Counted from the stretch's first letter, positions 22,795-33,321 are shown. The stretch is 64,000 nt of DNA from Delta-02 sp964513565 (GCA_964513565.1 CAZENE010000005.1:1-64000), one strand, 5' to 3'. The notes: a model not told the origin generated them from the letters alone. Numbers and translations: made by a program.

Positions 22795-25700
22795 ATGAAA
22801 AAACCCCCCAGGATCAAAGGCATTGAAAAAGTGCTTATCATCGGTTCCGGACCGATCATTATCGGCCAGGCGTGTGAATTTGATTATTCCGGAACCCAGG
22901 CATGTAAGGCGCTTCGCGCCGCCGGTTACAAAATAGTCCTTGTGAATTCGAACCCCGCCACGATCATGACCGATCCGGGCATGGCTGACAGAACGTATTT
23001 GGAGCCTCTTACTATTGATGTCATCGAAAAAATAATAGAAAAGGAGAAACCTCAGGGACTGCTGCCTAACCTTGGCGGCCAAACGGGCCTTAACCTGGCG
23101 GCCGAACTTTCACGACGAGGGATACTCGACAAGCATGGAGTACGTATAATCGGCGTTCAGGCCGACGCCATCGAGCGCGGGGAAGACCGCGACGAATTTA
23201 AGAAAACCATGAACAAGCTGGGCATTCCTATGCCGGAAAGCGCTCTGGCCTATTCTGTCGAAGAGGCGCTCGATATTGCCGACCGGCTCGGATATCCCGT
23301 CGTTATCCGCCCGGCCTATACCATGGGAGGGACCGGCGGAGGCATCGCGTTTAATAAGGAAGAATTAAAGACAATTGCAGGACGGGGCATTTCCGCGAGC
23401 ATCATAGGGCAGATACTGATCGAAGAGGCGGTCGTCGGCTGGGAAGAGCTCGAGCTCGAGGTAGTCCGTGACTCCGAGAACAAGATGATCACCGTGTGCT
23501 TCATCGAGAACATCGACCCGATGGGTGTTCATACGGGAGATTCTTTCTGCTGCGCCCCCATGCTCACCATCTCGGAGGAAGTTCAAAAAAAACTGCAGGA
23601 TTATTCGTACCGGATCGTTGAAGCTATCCAAGTCATCGGCGGCACGAATATCCAGTTTGCCCATAATCCCGAGAACGGAAGGATCGTTGTTATCGAGATC
23701 AACCCCAGGACATCGCGCTCGTCAGCCCTTGCATCCAAGGCAACGGGCTTTCCCATTGCATTTATCTCGGCGAAGCTGGCCGGTGGGTATACCCTGAAAG
23801 ACATTCCCTATTACCGCGGGGAGGGCCTTCATGAGTATACTCCGTCAGGTGATTATGTCGTCATAAAATTCGCCCGATGGGCGTTTGAAAAATTCAGCGA
23901 GGCTGAAGACAAGCTCGGTACGCAGATGAAGGCTGTCGGTGAGGCGATGAGCATCGGGAAAACATATAAGGAAGCGTTCCAGAAGGCGATCCGATCCCTT
24001 GAAACGAAAAGGTACGGCCTTGGTTTCGCAAAGAATTTCAATGATTTACCACTAGATGATCTCATGCGCCTTCTTAATGAGCCTTCGTCGGAACGCCAAT
24101 TCATCATGTACGAAGCGCTGCGAAAAGGCGCGACGATCGATGAGCTTTTTGAGAAAACCCGGATAAAACGTTGGTTCATCGGGCAGATGAAGGAGATCCT
24201 CGATCTGGAAGAGGAGATGCTCCGGTTTAAGGGCGGCTCCCTGCCTGACCATCTCCTCATTAAGGCCAAGGAATACGGATTCTCCGACAGGTACCTGTCC
24301 CTGATCCTCAACATACCGGAGACCGATATCCGGCGCAGACGGTCGGCTCTGGGCAAGAACGAGACCTGGTGCAAGGTTCCTGTGAGCGGCGCCGATGCAG
24401 CATATTATTATTCCACGTACAATGCCCTGGATGAAGTGTCTGTCAGCGACCGGAAAAAGGTAATGATCCTCGGCGGCGGCCCCAACCGCATCGGACAGGG
24501 CATAGAATTTGATTATACCTGCGTTCACGCCGCGTTTACGCTTCGTGACGAGGGTTTCGAATCGATTATGGTCAACTGCAACCCGGAGACCGTTTCGACC
24601 GATTATGACACATCGGATAAACTCTACTTTGAGCCTCTCACTGTAGAGGATGTCCTGAGCATCTACCGGAAGGAAAAACCGATCGGTGCCATTGTGCAAT
24701 TTGGCGGCCAGACCCCCCTTAACCTGGCGCGTCAGCTTGAAGATGCGGGTGTGAAAATACTCGGCACATCGCCTGAGAGCATCGATATCGCTGAAGACCG
24801 CAAACGGTTCAGCCAGATAATAAAGAAGCTTGACATACCTCAGCCTGAAAGCGGTACTGCCGTTAAGCTTGAAGAGGCCCTCGAGGTTGCGCGGAGGATA
24901 GGATACCCGCTTATGGTCCGCCCGTCATACGTGCTCGGCGGAAGGGGTATGGAAATAGTATATGACGATGAGATGCTAAGATCCTATGTCCACGCAGCTG
25001 TGGATATTTCTCCGGGCAGGCCGATCCTCATCGATAAATTTCTCGAAGATGCCATAGAGGTCGAAGCCGATGCCATATCAGATGGCGAGGACGCCTTTGT
25101 CCCCTCCATAATGGAGCATATAGAGCTCGCCGGCGTACATTCCGGCGATAGCGCGTGCGCGATACCTCCCCGGACGTTATCGGAAAAACATATCGAAAAG
25201 ATCAATGTTTACACCAAGAAGCTGTCAATAGCATTGAATGTTGTAGGCCTCATGAACATTCAGTATGCCATCGCGCACGATAAGGTCTATATTCTTGAAG
25301 CAAATCCCCGCGCAAGCAGGACGGTGCCCCTTGTTTCAAAGGTGACTGGCGTTCAGATGGCCCGCATAGCGACGCAGCTCATGATCGGCAAGAAACTTAA
25401 AGACATGGGACTGACACAAAAGAAATATCCGCATGTAGGCGTCAAAGAAGCAGTATTCCCCTTCAACATGTTCCCAGAAGTTGACCCGACCCTCGGTCCC
25501 GAGATGAAATCAACGGGCGAGGTGCTCGGAATCGCCAATTCATTTGGGCAGGCATTTGCCAAATCCCAGGAAGCAGCCGGCCAGAAATTACCCCGGTCGG
25601 GAAATGTGCTCATGACGATTGTAGACCATGACAAAGTAGATATACTGGATGTCGCAAAACAGCTCGTCAAGCTGGGCTTCACGATCGTTGCGACTGAAGG

Positions 25701-26007
25701 CACCCATAAATTCCTGGCTCAGAACGGGGTCGGCAGCAAGCATATCAAGAAGGTACATGAAGGAAGGCCCAACATAGTCGACGCTATTCACAATAAAGAG
25801 ATACAGCTCGTGATCAACACGCCTTCAGGCAAAAGCAGCAAATATGACGACTCCTACATTCGCAAGGCAGCCATAAAATACAAGATTCCTTACATCACAA
25901 CCGCAGCGGCCGCGAAGGCAACCGCCGAAGGAATTAAGGCGTCCCTCGCCAATAAAGGCGAGATCAAGGTGAAATCACTGCAGTCGTACCACAAGGCGAT
26001 CAGGTAG
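22795..26007 (+). CDS. carB: Carbamoyl-phosphate synthase large subunit
   Basis: A 1070-residue full-length CarB. It has the two homologous ATP-grasp halves: IIGSGPIIIGQACEFDYSG near residue 14 and its repeat LGGGPNRIGQGIEFDYT near 560. Each is followed by RPAYTMGGTGGG or RPSYVLGGRGME ATP-binding loops. The C-terminal allosteric domain follows from about residue 930. It makes carbamoyl phosphate from glutamine-derived ammonia, bicarbonate and two ATP, for pyrimidines and arginine. The partner carA is not in the window. The gene follows the Lgt-like gene by 54 bp and may be co-transcribed with yjbQ. Confidence 0.97.
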   Translation: MKKPPRIKGIEKVLIIGSGPIIIGQACEFDYSGTQACKALRAAGYKIVLVNSNPATIMTDPGMADRTYLEPLTIDVIEKIIEKEKPQGLLPNLGGQTGLNLAAELSRRGILDKHGVRIIGVQADAIERGEDRDEFKKTMNKLGIPMPESALAYSVEEALDIADRLGYPVVIRPAYTMGGTGGGIAFNKEELKTIAGRGISASIIGQILIEEAVVGWEELELEVVRDSENKMITVCFIENIDPMGVHTGDSFCCAPMLTISEEVQKKLQDYSYRIVEAIQVIGGTNIQFAHNPENGRIVVIEINPRTSRSSALASKATGFPIAFISAKLAGGYTLKDIPYYRGEGLHEYTPSGDYVVIKFARWAFEKFSEAEDKLGTQMKAVGEAMSIGKTYKEAFQKAIRSLETKRYGLGFAKNFNDLPLDDLMRLLNEPSSERQFIMYEALRKGATIDELFEKTRIKRWFIGQMKEILDLEEEMLRFKGGSLPDHLLIKAKEYGFSDRYLSLILNIPETDIRRRRSALGKNETWCKVPVSGADAAYYYSTYNALDEVSVSDRKKVMILGGGPNRIGQGIEFDYTCVHAAFTLRDEGFESIMVNCNPETVSTDYDTSDKLYFEPLTVEDVLSIYRKEKPIGAIVQFGGQTPLNLARQLEDAGVKILGTSPESIDIAEDRKRFSQIIKKLDIPQPESGTAVKLEEALEVARRIGYPLMVRPSYVLGGRGMEIVYDDEMLRSYVHAAVDISPGRPILIDKFLEDAIEVEADAISDGEDAFVPSIMEHIELAGVHSGDSACAIPPRTLSEKHIEKINVYTKKLSIALNVVGLMNIQYAIAHDKVYILEANPRASRTVPLVSKVTGVQMARIATQLMIGKKLKDMGLTQKKYPHVGVKEAVFPFNMFPEVDPTLGPEMKSTGEVLGIANSFGQAFAKSQEAAGQKLPRSGNVLMTIVDHDKVDILDVAKQLVKLGFTIVATEGTHKFLAQNGVGSKHIKKVHEGRPNIVDAIHNKEIQLVINTPSGKSSKYDDSYIRKAAIKYKIPYITTAAAAKATAEGIKASLANKGEIKVKSLQSYHKAIR

Positions 26008-26038
26008 GTGCCGAGCCGAAAAAAATCAGGGATATACC

Positions 26039-26455
26039 GTGAAAACATATAGAAAAGAATTGTGGTTCAACATCCCCGAACGGTTCGGTTTCGTGAACGT
26101 CACCCCCCAGGTGGAGAAATGCCTTGCCGAAAGCGGTATCCTCGAAGGCCTTCTTCTGGTGAATGCCATGCATATTACCGCTTCTGTCTTCATTAACGAT
26201 GACGAAACAGGTCTTCACCACGACCTTAAGGTCTGGCTGGAAAAACTCGCCCCCCATGATCCGGTTTCGCAATACCGCCACAATGTCGGAGAAAACAATG
26301 CAGACGGGCATCTGAAAAGATCAGTCATGGGACGGGAAGTGGTGGTCGCGATCACGAAGGGCCGTCTTGACTTCGGCCCATGGGAACAGATCTTCTACGG
26401 AGAATTCGACGGCCGGCGCAAAAAACGCGTCCTGGTCAAGATCATCGGGGAATAA
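26039..26455 (+). CDS. YjbQ family protein (UPF0047)
   Basis: A 138-residue protein of the YjbQ/UPF0047 family. It contains ITASVFINDDETGLHHD, GENNADGHLKRSVMGREV and the C-terminal GRLDFGPWEQIFYGEFDG. The conserved His and Glu residues cluster at a putative metal site. The family is named secondary thiamine-phosphate synthase from weak activity in E. coli; the true role is unsettled. The start is a GTG, 32 bp after carB. A copy of a 13-bp repeat (GCCCTCTCGCCCG) follows the stop. The rest of 26456-26641, a convergent gap, shows nothing more. Confidence 0.9.
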   Translation: MKTYRKELWFNIPERFGFVNVTPQVEKCLAESGILEGLLLVNAMHITASVFINDDETGLHHDLKVWLEKLAPHDPVSQYRHNVGENNADGHLKRSVMGREVVVAITKGRLDFGPWEQIFYGEFDGRRKKRVLVKIIGE

Positions 26456-26641
26456 AGGCCCTCTCGCCCGCTTCTTATAAAGCCCGCATAGCTCGCAGAG
26501 AACTGCAGATGCCGCGAAGAGATGATAGACCAAAATAGCAAATTTTATAAGGTGGGAGACACGGAGGACATGATGGTTTCCCGGGTTGTGGGCTATAGGA
26601 TTATAACGTAAGATTGCGAGGGGAAAAACCCGATGAGCGCA

Positions 26642-28345
26642 TCATTGTGAGGGCGTAAATTTATTGGTAATAGGCATCCTTCTGTCTTTCCCGAAGGCCT
26701 TGGGCGTTATCTTTATACCCGGCGGCGACTGGCGGCGCTTATACTCGCTTAAGTCCACCATCCTGAGCACCCGGGCGATCTCCTCCGCGGGCAGGGCGGG
26801 AAAATCGCGGGAAGTAGGCTCCTTGTCCTCTTCCACATAGCTTTTCAGAACCTGATCGAGGTAATCATAAGGCGGGAGGGAGTCGCTGTCCTTCTGCCCG
26901 GGCTTTAATTCGGCCGACGGCTCCTTGGTCAGGATCCTCTGCGGTATGACCGGTCCCTGACTGTTGCGCCAGGCGGATATTTCGTAAACTATCGTCTTCG
27001 GCACATCCTTGATCACGGCAAACCCTCCGGCCATATCCCCGTAAAGGGTGGCATAACCCACGCTCATTTCGGACTTGTTGCCGGTCGCAAGAACAAGCCA
27101 CCCGAATTTGTTAGAAAGGGCCATGAGGATATTGCCGCGTATGCGTGCCTGTAGATTCTCCTCGGTGGTATCCTCCTTAAGACCTGAAAATAAGGCGTTC
27201 AGGCTTTTCAGATAAGAGTCGAGGATACTGTCGATCGGAATATCGATAATGCGTATCCCGAGAATGCCGGCAAGCGCATATGCATCCTCGCGGGATTCAC
27301 GCGAGGTATACTTTGACGGCATGAAAACGGTCGTGACATTATCCCTGCCGAGGGCGTCAACAGCAAGCGTCGCTACCAGGGCAGAGTCTATTCCGCCTGA
27401 AAGACCGATGACCGCACCTTTGAACCCATTCTTCCCGACATAATCGTGAAGCCCCAATGTGAGGGCCCGGTACACCTCTTCGTTGCGGTCATGCCTTATA
27501 ACAGGGCGAATCTCAACCGGTTTTTTTGGTTTATGGACATCTCGGGAAACACCCGGAATATTAGTTATGTATGCGCTGTTTATGCCGGAAGATCTTTTGA
27601 TGAGGTCATCTTCGGCGATGTCAAGGACGAGAAGGTCTTCCTCGAAGGCCCTGGAACCGGCCCTGATTGTCCCGGACCTATCCATAACGAAGCTCTGACC
27701 GTCAAAAATGAGCTCATCCTGACCGCCGACAAGGTTGGTATATGCCACCCAGACCCGGTTCTCCCTGATCCTGCTCCGTACGATCCTTTCCCGGTCATAT
27801 ATTTTGCCCATATGATAGGGAGACGCGTTGACATTGAAGATCAGCCCGGCGCCCATCCGGGCCATCGTAGATATGGGGGTGCTTTTGCACCACATATCCT
27901 CACAGATGGCAATCCCGAAAATTATGTTCCCGAAGCGAAAAACCCGCGGTCTCTCCCCCGGGATAAAATATCTTTTTTCGTCAAAAACGCCATAGTTGGG
28001 AAGTAGTTCCTTGCGATAGACACCCCGGACCCTGCCCTTGTGTATGACGGCGGCGGCGTTGTATATACCGCGTCTTGACGCATCGACGAACCCTACGATC
28101 GTCACGGGTTTGTCTATCCCTGACGCAAGGGTCTTGACCGCTTTGATATTCGAATCGATGAAACCTTTTTTCAGGAGAAGGTCTTCGGGGGGATAACCGG
28201 TTATCACAAGTTCAGGAAAGACCACTATGTCGACGTCGCGCTCCCGCGCTTTATCCGTAAAGTTTGAAACCTTTTCACAATTCCCGGCGATGTCACCCAC
28301 CGTGGAATTTATCTGGGCAAGGCCGATGCGCACTAATCTTTTCAT
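26642..28345 (-). CDS. nadE: Glutamine-dependent NAD+ synthetase
   Basis: A 567-residue two-domain NadE. The N-terminal nitrilase-type glutaminase has the Glu-Lys-Cys triad: FPELVITGYPPEDLL near residue 43, YRKELLPNYGVFDEKRYF near 113 and GIAICEDMW near 148. The C-terminal synthetase has the PP-loop GLSGGIDSALVATLA near 300 and KSEMSVGYATLYGDMAGG near 420. It makes NAD+ from deamido-NAD, ATP and glutamine-derived ammonia. It is the last gene of a long minus-strand run and starts 8 bp after the Crp/Fnr gene. Confidence 0.96.
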   Translation of the reverse strand: MKRLVRIGLAQINSTVGDIAGNCEKVSNFTDKARERDVDIVVFPELVITGYPPEDLLLKKGFIDSNIKAVKTLASGIDKPVTIVGFVDASRRGIYNAAAVIHKGRVRGVYRKELLPNYGVFDEKRYFIPGERPRVFRFGNIIFGIAICEDMWCKSTPISTMARMGAGLIFNVNASPYHMGKIYDRERIVRSRIRENRVWVAYTNLVGGQDELIFDGQSFVMDRSGTIRAGSRAFEEDLLVLDIAEDDLIKRSSGINSAYITNIPGVSRDVHKPKKPVEIRPVIRHDRNEEVYRALTLGLHDYVGKNGFKGAVIGLSGGIDSALVATLAVDALGRDNVTTVFMPSKYTSRESREDAYALAGILGIRIIDIPIDSILDSYLKSLNALFSGLKEDTTEENLQARIRGNILMALSNKFGWLVLATGNKSEMSVGYATLYGDMAGGFAVIKDVPKTIVYEISAWRNSQGPVIPQRILTKEPSAELKPGQKDSDSLPPYDYLDQVLKSYVEEDKEPTSRDFPALPAEEIARVLRMVDLSEYKRRQSPPGIKITPKAFGKDRRMPITNKFTPSQ

Positions 28346-28353
28346 ATATTCAC

Positions 28354-29025
28354 TTAAAATGTCCGTGTTTCCGGATAAAGGGTGTATTGTTTTCTGCGGA
28401 CACCGAGGATGCCTTTTTTAACAAGCGAAGCCATCATGCGTGAAACCGTTTCCCGGGAGCAGCCGCACGCATTGGCGATCTCTATCTGTGTGGGTCCTTT
28501 TTCTATGATCATATAGTCCTTCATTCTGATCCCGATCCTCTCCCCTACATCGAGGAGATATTTGAGCACCCGGCCTTCGACATTTAAAAATGCCAGCCAT
28601 CTGATTCTCTCATCGGTTGCCCGCAGCCTGCCGGCCATCACCTTTAGGATATTGATCGATATGGAGGGGTTATCCATAAGGAGCTTCATAAAATCATTCC
28701 TTCGTATAATGAGAAGGTCGCAAGTTTCCATCGCGATAATGTTCGCCGAACGCGGCAGTTCATCGATAAGGGCAAGCTCCCCAAAGAATCCGTCCTTTTC
28801 GATCACATCGAGGACGTACTCCCGGCCTTCCTCGTCATAGAGGCACACCTTCACCTTGCCATTGAGAACTATGAACAACGCATTTCCTTCTTCCCCTTCC
28901 TGAAAGACGAGCTGCCCTCGATGATAGGTCTTCATGTAAAGTATACGGGAGATAGTTTCAAGGTCACTGTCCTTGAGGTTAGAAAAAAGATGTACGCTCC
29001 GCAGGTTGTCCGCGTATTTTTTCAT
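28354..29025 (-). CDS. Crp/Fnr family transcriptional regulator
   Basis: About 223 residues from the ATG at 29025; the frame runs open further up into alaS but that part is not Crp-like. A cyclic-nucleotide-type beta barrel spans about residues 20-130 (FQEGEEGNALFIVLNGKVKV, FFGELALIDELPRSANIIA). The C-terminal helix-turn-helix has GPTQIEIANACGCSRETVSRMMASLVKKG. There is no N-terminal cysteine cluster, so it is not an Fnr oxygen sensor of the iron-sulfur type. The ligand is unknown. It lies between alaS and nadE, probably in the same transcript. Confidence 0.92.
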   Translation of the reverse strand: MKKYADNLRSVHLFSNLKDSDLETISRILYMKTYHRGQLVFQEGEEGNALFIVLNGKVKVCLYDEEGREYVLDVIEKDGFFGELALIDELPRSANIIAMETCDLLIIRRNDFMKLLMDNPSISINILKVMAGRLRATDERIRWLAFLNVEGRVLKYLLDVGERIGIRMKDYMIIEKGPTQIEIANACGCSRETVSRMMASLVKKGILGVRRKQYTLYPETRTF

Positions 29026-29050
29026 TTCCCCGCCTTGAAGGTCATCATAC

Positions 29051-31684
29051 CTACCTACGGATAAATTGTACAACATTTTTGAGAGATTCCCGGACCGAAA
29101 CACCCGGTATACCTCCCTGTGCGGTATTCGGGCCGCCTCCGCCCTTGCCGCCATAATGCGCCGTGAGGTTTTTAATGATCTTGCCGGCGCTGTATGTCTT
29201 CTGCATATCCTTGCTGACAGAGGCGACAACCAGCCCTTTATCTTGCGGTCCTTGAGTCCCCACAACAACGATACAATCTTTCACCCGCGACCGGACAACG
29301 TCGGTAACTTTTCTCAAGTCGTCGGCGGTCGCGTCGTCTATAAATAATGTTATGACCTTGGAGTCGTTCAACTCAGTTGCCTCGGCAATGGCCCCGTCGA
29401 CCCGGCTGGCAATAATATCCTGCTTGAAATGCTCGATCTCTTTTTCCTTCAATGCGAGTTCAGCGAGCAGAGATTCTATCCGTGACTCGACCCGGTCAAA
29501 TTCTATGTTCATCTTTTTTGCAATAGACCTCAAGGTTTTCTCGAGTCTGCGCTTATATGCCACGGCGCCCATGCCCGTTGTGGCCTCTATTCTTCGCACA
29601 CCCGAAGCAAGCGAGCTTTCGCTGAGAATGTAGAGGCTTCCTATCTGACCGGTGTTCCCCACGTGTGTTCCGCCGCACAGCTCGCGGGAGAAATCGCCGA
29701 TCGATATGACACGAACGGTTTCACCGTATTTTTCTTCAAACAATGCCGTGGCGCCTTCACGTATGGCATCCTCGCGACTCTTGACATCGATCAGGACCGG
29801 AATGCAGTCCATGATCTTTTGATTGACCATGTCTTCCACCATACGGACCTCATCTTCGCTCATGGCCTCAAAATGGGTGAAATCAAACCGCATCCGGCCC
29901 TGCTCGACAAGAGACCCCGACTGTTTTACATGGTCCCCGAGCACCTGCCGGAGGGCATACTGGAGCAGGTGCGTTGCTGTATGATTTCGGGATACAGCTT
30001 TTCTCCTTTCTTCATCCACCGCGAGGGAAACCGTGTCCCCCGGGCGCAGGGTTCCCGATTCCATGATCACACGGTGAGCAAACAGGTCTTCCTTGACCTT
30101 TGTCACACCTGTGACGCGCGCCTCAGCATTGCCTGTTTTCAGCGTGATAACCCCGGAATCATTGATCTGCCCGCCGCTTTCCGCATAAAACGGGGTCTTT
30201 GAAAGGAAAAGCTCGCCCTCTTCGTCTTCGCCGATCTGTTCAACAATCGTGTTGCCGACGAGGATAACCTCAACTGCGCCCTCCTCCTGCAGGGTCTCAT
30301 ATCCGGTGAACCCGTTTGACAGGCCCCTCTGCAATATTGCCAGGTGCCCTTCATTCCATTCCTCGCCTTTGATATGCGAACCCGTTTTTGATCGTTCTTT
30401 CTGCTCGGCGAGGGCTTTTTCAAAACCATCCTTGTCTACTGCAAGCCCATCCTCGTCAGCCATATCGGTTGTAATATCGACCGGGAACCCGTAGGTGTCG
30501 TAAAGCTTGTATACAAGCTCCCCTGGAATGACCGAATTTCCTTTTGCCCTGAGGTCCCGGGTAAATTCTTCATAGAGCTTCATTCCCATCCCAAGTGTTT
30601 CGATAAACCTTTCTTCTTCTCCTTTTATGACCCTCATTATATAGGAATGATTGTTCTTTACATCCGGATATGCATCTTCCATGACGTTGACGACATCGGT
30701 CGTCAGATCATTAAGAAATTCCTTCTCTATGCCCAGCTTCCTCCCATATCGCAGGGCGCGACGGATTATCCTTCTCAGGACATAACCCCTCCCGTCCTTT
30801 GAGGGGAGGATACCGTCGTTTATTATAAATGTGGCGCCCCGGGCATGGTCGGCAATAACCCGCATAGCTACGTCATTTTTTTCGTTTTCGCCGTAGGCGC
30901 ATCCTGCTATGTCCTCTATCCGCCTGACGATGGGGACGAACAAATCCGTGTCGTAGTTGCCGATCTTGCCCTGCATGATAGAGGTAATGCGTTCGAGCCC
31001 CATACCTGTGTCGATGGACGGCCTTGGCAATCTCTTCATCTGCCCGTCGGCGCTTCTGTCAAATTCCATAAAGACGAGATTCCATATCTCCAAAAAACGA
31101 TCGCAGTCACAGCCGACCGCACAGGAAGGCTGCCTGCAGCCGACATCGGCCCCCAAGTCATAGATGATCTCCGAACAGGGCCCGCACGGGCCTTCGTCAC
31201 CCATTGACCAAAAATTATCCTTTTCGTCAAGCCGGACTATCCTATCGGGCCGGACACCGGTCTTTTTCCAGAGCTCTTCCGCTTCATTGTCCTCCCGGAA
31301 TACGGTGATCAACATTTTCGATTCATCGAGACCAAGCTCTTTTGTCAGAAACTCCCATGCATAGGCGATCGCATCCTTCTTAAAGTAATCGCCGAATGAA
31401 AAATTGCCCAGCATCTCAAAAAAAGTATGATGACGCAAGGTCTTGCCGATATTGTCGAGGTCGTTGTGCTTCCCGCCCGCCCGGACACATTTCTGGCAAG
31501 ACGTCGCCCTGTTGTATTGCCTTTTCTCCAGGCCGAGAAAAAGGTTTTTGAACTGGACCATTCCCGCATTTACAAACAGGAGCGTCGGGTCTTTTTCGGG
31601 CAACAGGCCCGAACTGGGAACTATCGTATGCCCATTCCGTGCAAAGTACTCAAGAAACTTGCGTCTGATCTCTCGTGATGTCAC
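29051..31684 (-). CDS. alaS: Alanyl-tRNA synthetase
   Basis: An 877-residue AlaS of full length. It begins with the class II catalytic domain (REIRRKFLEYFARNGH, then NAGMVQFKNLFLG). The editing domain has HTATHLLQYALRQVLG near residue 570 and the metal-site GDFSRELCGGTHVGNTGQIG near 670. The C-Ala domain ends with GGKGGGGPNTAQGG. It charges tRNA-Ala and removes mischarged Ser and Gly. Its ATG overlaps the recA stop by 4 bp, so the two are translationally coupled; recX, often found between recA and alaS, is absent here. Confidence 0.98.
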   Translation of the reverse strand: MTSREIRRKFLEYFARNGHTIVPSSGLLPEKDPTLLFVNAGMVQFKNLFLGLEKRQYNRATSCQKCVRAGGKHNDLDNIGKTLRHHTFFEMLGNFSFGDYFKKDAIAYAWEFLTKELGLDESKMLITVFREDNEAEELWKKTGVRPDRIVRLDEKDNFWSMGDEGPCGPCSEIIYDLGADVGCRQPSCAVGCDCDRFLEIWNLVFMEFDRSADGQMKRLPRPSIDTGMGLERITSIMQGKIGNYDTDLFVPIVRRIEDIAGCAYGENEKNDVAMRVIADHARGATFIINDGILPSKDGRGYVLRRIIRRALRYGRKLGIEKEFLNDLTTDVVNVMEDAYPDVKNNHSYIMRVIKGEEERFIETLGMGMKLYEEFTRDLRAKGNSVIPGELVYKLYDTYGFPVDITTDMADEDGLAVDKDGFEKALAEQKERSKTGSHIKGEEWNEGHLAILQRGLSNGFTGYETLQEEGAVEVILVGNTIVEQIGEDEEGELFLSKTPFYAESGGQINDSGVITLKTGNAEARVTGVTKVKEDLFAHRVIMESGTLRPGDTVSLAVDEERRKAVSRNHTATHLLQYALRQVLGDHVKQSGSLVEQGRMRFDFTHFEAMSEDEVRMVEDMVNQKIMDCIPVLIDVKSREDAIREGATALFEEKYGETVRVISIGDFSRELCGGTHVGNTGQIGSLYILSESSLASGVRRIEATTGMGAVAYKRRLEKTLRSIAKKMNIEFDRVESRIESLLAELALKEKEIEHFKQDIIASRVDGAIAEATELNDSKVITLFIDDATADDLRKVTDVVRSRVKDCIVVVGTQGPQDKGLVVASVSKDMQKTYSAGKIIKNLTAHYGGKGGGGPNTAQGGIPGVSVRESLKNVVQFIRR

Positions 31685-32721
31685 TGCTCTCCCTTTCCGA
31701 TCCCGGCCTGCTCGAATATTTTGTTCTCGATCTCTTTCATTGTCTCGGGATGTGTTTTCATATATTCCTTGGCATTCTCCCTTCCTTGGCCTATACGTGC
31801 GTCACCATAGGAATACCAGGTCCCCGCCTTTTCAACGATCCCCCTGTCCACTGCAAGGTCCAGGACATCCCCTTCACGGGATATGCCTTCGCCGAATATG
31901 ATATCGAACTCCACTTCTCTGAAGGGCGGCGCCAGCTTGTTTTTCACGATCTTTACCCGTGTCCGGTTGCCGATCATTTCTTGACCGTCCTTAATGGCAG
32001 CGATCCGCCTGATGTCCAGGCGCACCGAGGCGTAAAATTTTAGTGCGTTGCCGCCTGTTGTCGTTTCCGGGTTCCCGAACATAATGCCGATCTTCTGGCG
32101 TATCTGATTGATGAATATGACGGTAGTCATTGATTTACTGGTTATTGCGGTCAGTTTTCGAAGTGCCTGCGACATAAGCCGCGCTTGGAGGCCCATATGA
32201 GAATCACCCATTTCTCCTTCTATTTCGGCCCTGGGTACGAGCGCAGCAACGGAATCCACGACAACCACGTCCACGCCGCCGCTGCGGACCAGTATCTCTC
32301 CGATCTCGAGGGCCTGTTCACCGGTATCCGGCTGTGAGATGAGCAGGTCGTCGGTATTGACGCCGATCCTGCGCGCATAATTCACGTCGAGCGCATGCTC
32401 GGCATCGATGAATGCCGCAATGCCCCCCGTTTTCTGGATCTCACTTACAACCTGCAGGGCCAGAGTGGTCTTGCCCGACGCCTCAGGCCCGAATATCTCT
32501 ATTACCCGGCCGCGGGGAAGCCCGCCTATTCCGAGCGCGAGGTCAAGCGCAATCGAGCCCGTTGAAACGACGGGAACAGCTTCGAGGGCCTTTTCTCCAA
32601 GCTTCATAATAGCGCCTTTGCCGAAGAGTCGCTCTATCTGGGATACCGCCATATCAATGGCTTTACCTTTGCTGGCCTCCTCTTTCAAGTCACCGCCTCC
32701 CTTCATCATTTTCGGGTTCAT
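31681..32721 (-). CDS. recA: Recombinase RecA
   Basis: A 346-residue RecA. Walker A is GPEASGKTTLAL near residue 75, followed by DAEHALD and VVDSVAALVPRAEIEGEMGDSHMGLQARLMSQALRKL-type sequence around residues 150-185. Loop-2 region NQIRQKIGIMFGNPETTTGGNALKFY is near 200. It forms filaments on single-stranded DNA for repair and SOS induction. No clear LexA box is seen in the 45 bp before the ATG, which fits with it being inside a longer operon after thpR. It has a 4-bp overlap with alaS. Confidence 0.98.
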   Translation of the reverse strand: MNPKMMKGGGDLKEEASKGKAIDMAVSQIERLFGKGAIMKLGEKALEAVPVVSTGSIALDLALGIGGLPRGRVIEIFGPEASGKTTLALQVVSEIQKTGGIAAFIDAEHALDVNYARRIGVNTDDLLISQPDTGEQALEIGEILVRSGGVDVVVVDSVAALVPRAEIEGEMGDSHMGLQARLMSQALRKLTAITSKSMTTVIFINQIRQKIGIMFGNPETTTGGNALKFYASVRLDIRRIAAIKDGQEMIGNRTRVKIVKNKLAPPFREVEFDIIFGEGISREGDVLDLAVDRGIVEKAGTWYSYGDARIGQGRENAKEYMKTHPETMKEIENKIFEQAGIGKGEQ

Positions 32722-32766
32722 GTTTCTCCTTTTTTATCTCGTCTTCTCTCGCTTTACCCACCCGGC

Positions 32767-33321
32767 TTATTCTTCAGGAACGGGCCTTAAATTCAATTCG
32801 AAGAGAGGTTCATAAGTCGCGCCCTCCCTTCCGAGAATGCTCTTGAAAAGAACTATACGATCGATTGCGAACCGCGGATATTCCAGACGGACAATGTCTC
32901 TCTCCAGAATAGGTGCCGGTTGTTTCATTCTGCCAAAGGTAATATGCGGGGTATACCCCCTTTTTTCTTTCTGGTAACCCAAGGCTGTAAGACGGTTCAC
33001 TATATCATGGTATATCGAGCAAATGATGTCAACTCCTTCGTCGAGGGTCGCAACGACAACACGCGGGCGTCTCTTGTCAGGAAAAGCATCCACCGTTTTC
33101 AATGACGCCATGATCCGGTCATACGGTCCGCATTGGCGAAGGACGTTTTTTATCTCCTCAACGCGGGTGTCCGGGACCTCCCCGAAAAAATAAAGGGTTA
33201 TATGCTGCCCCTCAGGCTTTACCCATCGAACGCCGGGAATCTTTTGCGACTGCGACCCTGATGCCTGCGACAGGTACTCCTTGACATCAGCCGGGATCTC
33301 GAATGCGAGGAAACACCTCAT
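32767..33321 (-). CDS. thpR: RNA 2',3'-cyclic phosphodiesterase (LigT/ThpR)
   Basis: A 184-residue 2H-family protein. Two HxT/S motifs mark the active site: GQHITLYFFGEV near residue 42 and YTPHITFGRMK near 128. The typical start RCFLAFEIPADVKEYL is present. It hydrolyses 2',3'-cyclic RNA ends to 2'-phosphates and can ligate tRNA halves in vitro. The ATG overlaps the pncC stop by 4 bp. It lies in the pgpA-pncC-thpR-recA run common in many bacteria. Confidence 0.94.
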   Translation of the reverse strand: MRCFLAFEIPADVKEYLSQASGSQSQKIPGVRWVKPEGQHITLYFFGEVPDTRVEEIKNVLRQCGPYDRIMASLKTVDAFPDKRRPRVVVATLDEGVDIICSIYHDIVNRLTALGYQKEKRGYTPHITFGRMKQPAPILERDIVRLEYPRFAIDRIVLFKSILGREGATYEPLFELNLRPVPEE